From the NCBI GenBank assembly GCA_023512835.1, contig CM042089.1, positions 19,720,438 to 19,784,437 on the forward strand: a DNA stretch of 64,000 bases, given 5' to 3'. Under the pieces are notes generated by a model. That model worked only from the letters and a program-made list of their open reading frames with translations. It did not search any database and had not been told where the DNA came from. Positions 62,640 through 64,000 of this stretch are shown piece after piece. Source of the stretch: Taxillus chinensis (taxonomy: Eukaryota > Streptophyta > Magnoliopsida > Santalales > Loranthaceae). Positions within the stretch are counted from its first letter, which is position 1, and every line of letters begins with the position of its first letter. Made by a program: the position numbers and the translations under genes.

Positions 62640-62944
62640 CATGAATCACCAAAACCCTTAAATTTATGTTAAGGAAATAAAAACGCAGTAACAAAAACAG
62701 AAGAAGAAGAAGACGTGGGTGACGAAGAAATCGATACCTCTTTGAGGGCGTTGGCGAGGGGGTGAGCGGTGTTGTGATTGAGGCATTCGACGCCGGCCCA
62801 GTTCACAAAGCTTACTAGATCGACCTACGACGTGTGTCGAGAATATTACGGAAATTGGAAAAAAAATTGATGGAAATATGCAGACGGAGAGAGAGAGAGA
62901 GAGAGAGAGAGTACTTGGTTTCTTTGACTTGCACTGCCAGACAT
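59500..62944 (-). CDS. PITH-domain (DUF1000, thioredoxin-like-associated) protein, eight exons, 173 aa
   Basis: Exons (minus strand): 62944-62915, 62824-62738, 62498-62375, 61260-61212, 61120-61063, 60943-60897, 60780-60703, 59548-59500. Introns are GT-AG and the 174 codons end in TGA. The protein starts [10 protein letters not shown]. The PITH domain covers about 11-160: [81 protein letters not shown] and [19 protein letters not shown]. It ends [11 protein letters not shown]. The same domain forms the C-terminus of animal TXNL1, a proteasome-associated thioredoxin. This plant protein has the PITH domain alone, as does Arabidopsis At3g04780 (from memory), of similar length. The biochemical role is unknown. 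Intron 1 contains a GA/TC tract and intron 2 a (TA)24 run. Confidence 0.92.
59790..60150. mobile_element. Possible MITE in the last intron of the PITH gene
   Basis: GTTTAGGTTGC and ATATTAATACTCAGTGG near 59795-59835 are mirrored by GGGTATTAATATTTCTCGGCA and GTGTTTGGATTAG (complement of about 60085-60145). The inverted repeat is imperfect and I could not define a target duplication. Confidence 0.4.
62591..62638. repeat. (TA)24 microsatellite in intron 2 of the PITH gene
   Basis: 48 uninterrupted bases of TA. Confidence 0.97.
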
Positions 62945-63156
62945 TGCTTCGAGGATGAGAGAGATCAGGGAAAGCGATCGGGTAGGGGCAGAGGGCGGGG
63001 TAAGGCTGGTGTCGGGAACAGAAATTTAATGAAACGATTGACACGGTATAACTATGGGGAATTTTTTATTTTTTATTTTTAAAACGGTGTTACGATCACG
63101 GTTGTTTGGCAGGGTTATAATATGAAAAATTCACAGGATTATATAGATAATTAGTG

Positions 63157-63951
63157 TAGAGGGTGCGCAATGGATACCCGCTCACACTACTCCGCCTGTT
63201 ATTTATTCTGTCCCCATTATGCGGGACAAGTTATCCCGCCCAAGCAAAAGCGGGGTGTGATTTTTAAACTTGACACCCCGCCTCAGACGGGCACGGAGAA
63301 CAATAATAGATAGCGGGGTACTCCGCCTCACCCCCGCCCCGCATAATTTTAATAATATTTATTTATAATTTTATAATATTTTAAATATTATTATTTAACT
63401 ATTATTTATGATTTTTGATATTTTTGAATGATATTTATTATTATAAAATTAAGTTATTTTTAATAATTTTTTGATTAAAAATGATGTAGAAATTTGATTT
63501 AAGCCAAAATTATTGATATGGACAGATCTAATAAAAAGCGATAACAAGATATGGGCAAATCGAACCTCATTCGCAAACACATTAAAGAACGGTATATCCT
63601 ATCACGCCTATATATGGAACGAGATACAATCTTAAAATTTAATCTACTGCCTAAGTGAAGATAGGATGCGGTAATAAGTTGATTCCGCCTCCGATAGGAC
63701 CCGAATTACCCCTATCAACTGCTTCGTGGAGCCTCTAAAAGTCAAGATTGTCTTAAGAGATAAATCAATAAAAGTCGGTAGCGGGATACGGCGGATGAAG
63801 CCTCTCCCGCTTACCCCACCATAGGACGGGCTACCCCACCCCGCCTACACATTGGGTGGGGTACGGTTTAAAAAAAAAATTATCCGCTTAGGCGAGGGCG
63901 GGGTACGGTAATAGGTAAACCCCGCCCCCGCTATGGCGGGTATCACCCCTA
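63157..63951 (-). mobile_element. Non-autonomous hAT element, copy B (inverted relative to copy A)
   Basis: It aligns end to end, reversed, with 34733-35520: shared words include CTATCAACTGCTTCGTGGAG (copy A complement similar), AAGATTGTCTTAAGAGA and GGTAATAGGTAAACCC. The right end CACCCCTA matches the copy A terminus exactly. The left end TAGAGGGTGCGCAATGG has a small change from TAGGGGTGGGCAATGG. No clean 8-bp target duplication remains. It begins about 210 bp upstream of the PITH gene start codon. Confidence 0.85.
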
Positions 63952-64000
63952 GTAGATACACTAATATTAATTTAATGACAACAATAATAATTCTTGCAAC

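Overview
This is a window of nuclear DNA from a flowering plant, very probably a eudicot. The evidence is long AT-rich intergenic DNA, GT-AG introns, plant retrotransposon families, and four plant-type genes interrupted by introns. The species cannot be named from the sequence alone. All exon models were built by hand from splice sites, reading frame and family conservation, and every model closes in frame.

Layout, left to right. Positions 1-2249 and 7755-7976 are two halves of one decayed LINE (non-LTR retrotransposon). A 5.5 kb Ty3/gypsy chromovirus on the minus strand (2250-7754) was inserted into it. Next, 8314-18195 (+) is a six-exon gene for a chloroplast DUF1517 (FLAP1-like) membrane protein. 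Its fourth intron is swollen by a 4.5 kb hAT-like element (12719-17211) that itself carries a smaller nested element (15548-16801). At 20402-23639 (-) lies a seven-exon WNK-type kinase gene of 702 codons. From about 24 to 45 kb there is no convincing gene. That stretch holds two MITEs with TAA target duplications, a copia relic, a 2.3 kb solo LTR containing a three-register minisatellite, an 0.8 kb hAT element, a 414 bp solo LTR related to the first gypsy element, local duplications and many microsatellites. A four-exon calmodulin-like gene occupies 45570-46646 (+). A complete but frame-damaged Ty1/copia element (49770-54774, minus strand, 5-bp target duplication) follows. It separates that gene from a decayed duplicate of its third exon at about 56.4 kb. 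At 59500-62944 (-) is an eight-exon gene for a PITH-domain protein. A second, inverted copy of the 0.8 kb hAT family closes the window.

The four genes do not form a pathway. They are independent eukaryotic transcription units: chloroplast light acclimation, kinase signalling, calcium sensing, and a thioredoxin-like-associated PITH domain. The main story of the window is layered transposon insertion, with target duplications that allow the order of events to be read. I found no bacterial-type operon, CRISPR array, or clearly novel multigene system.
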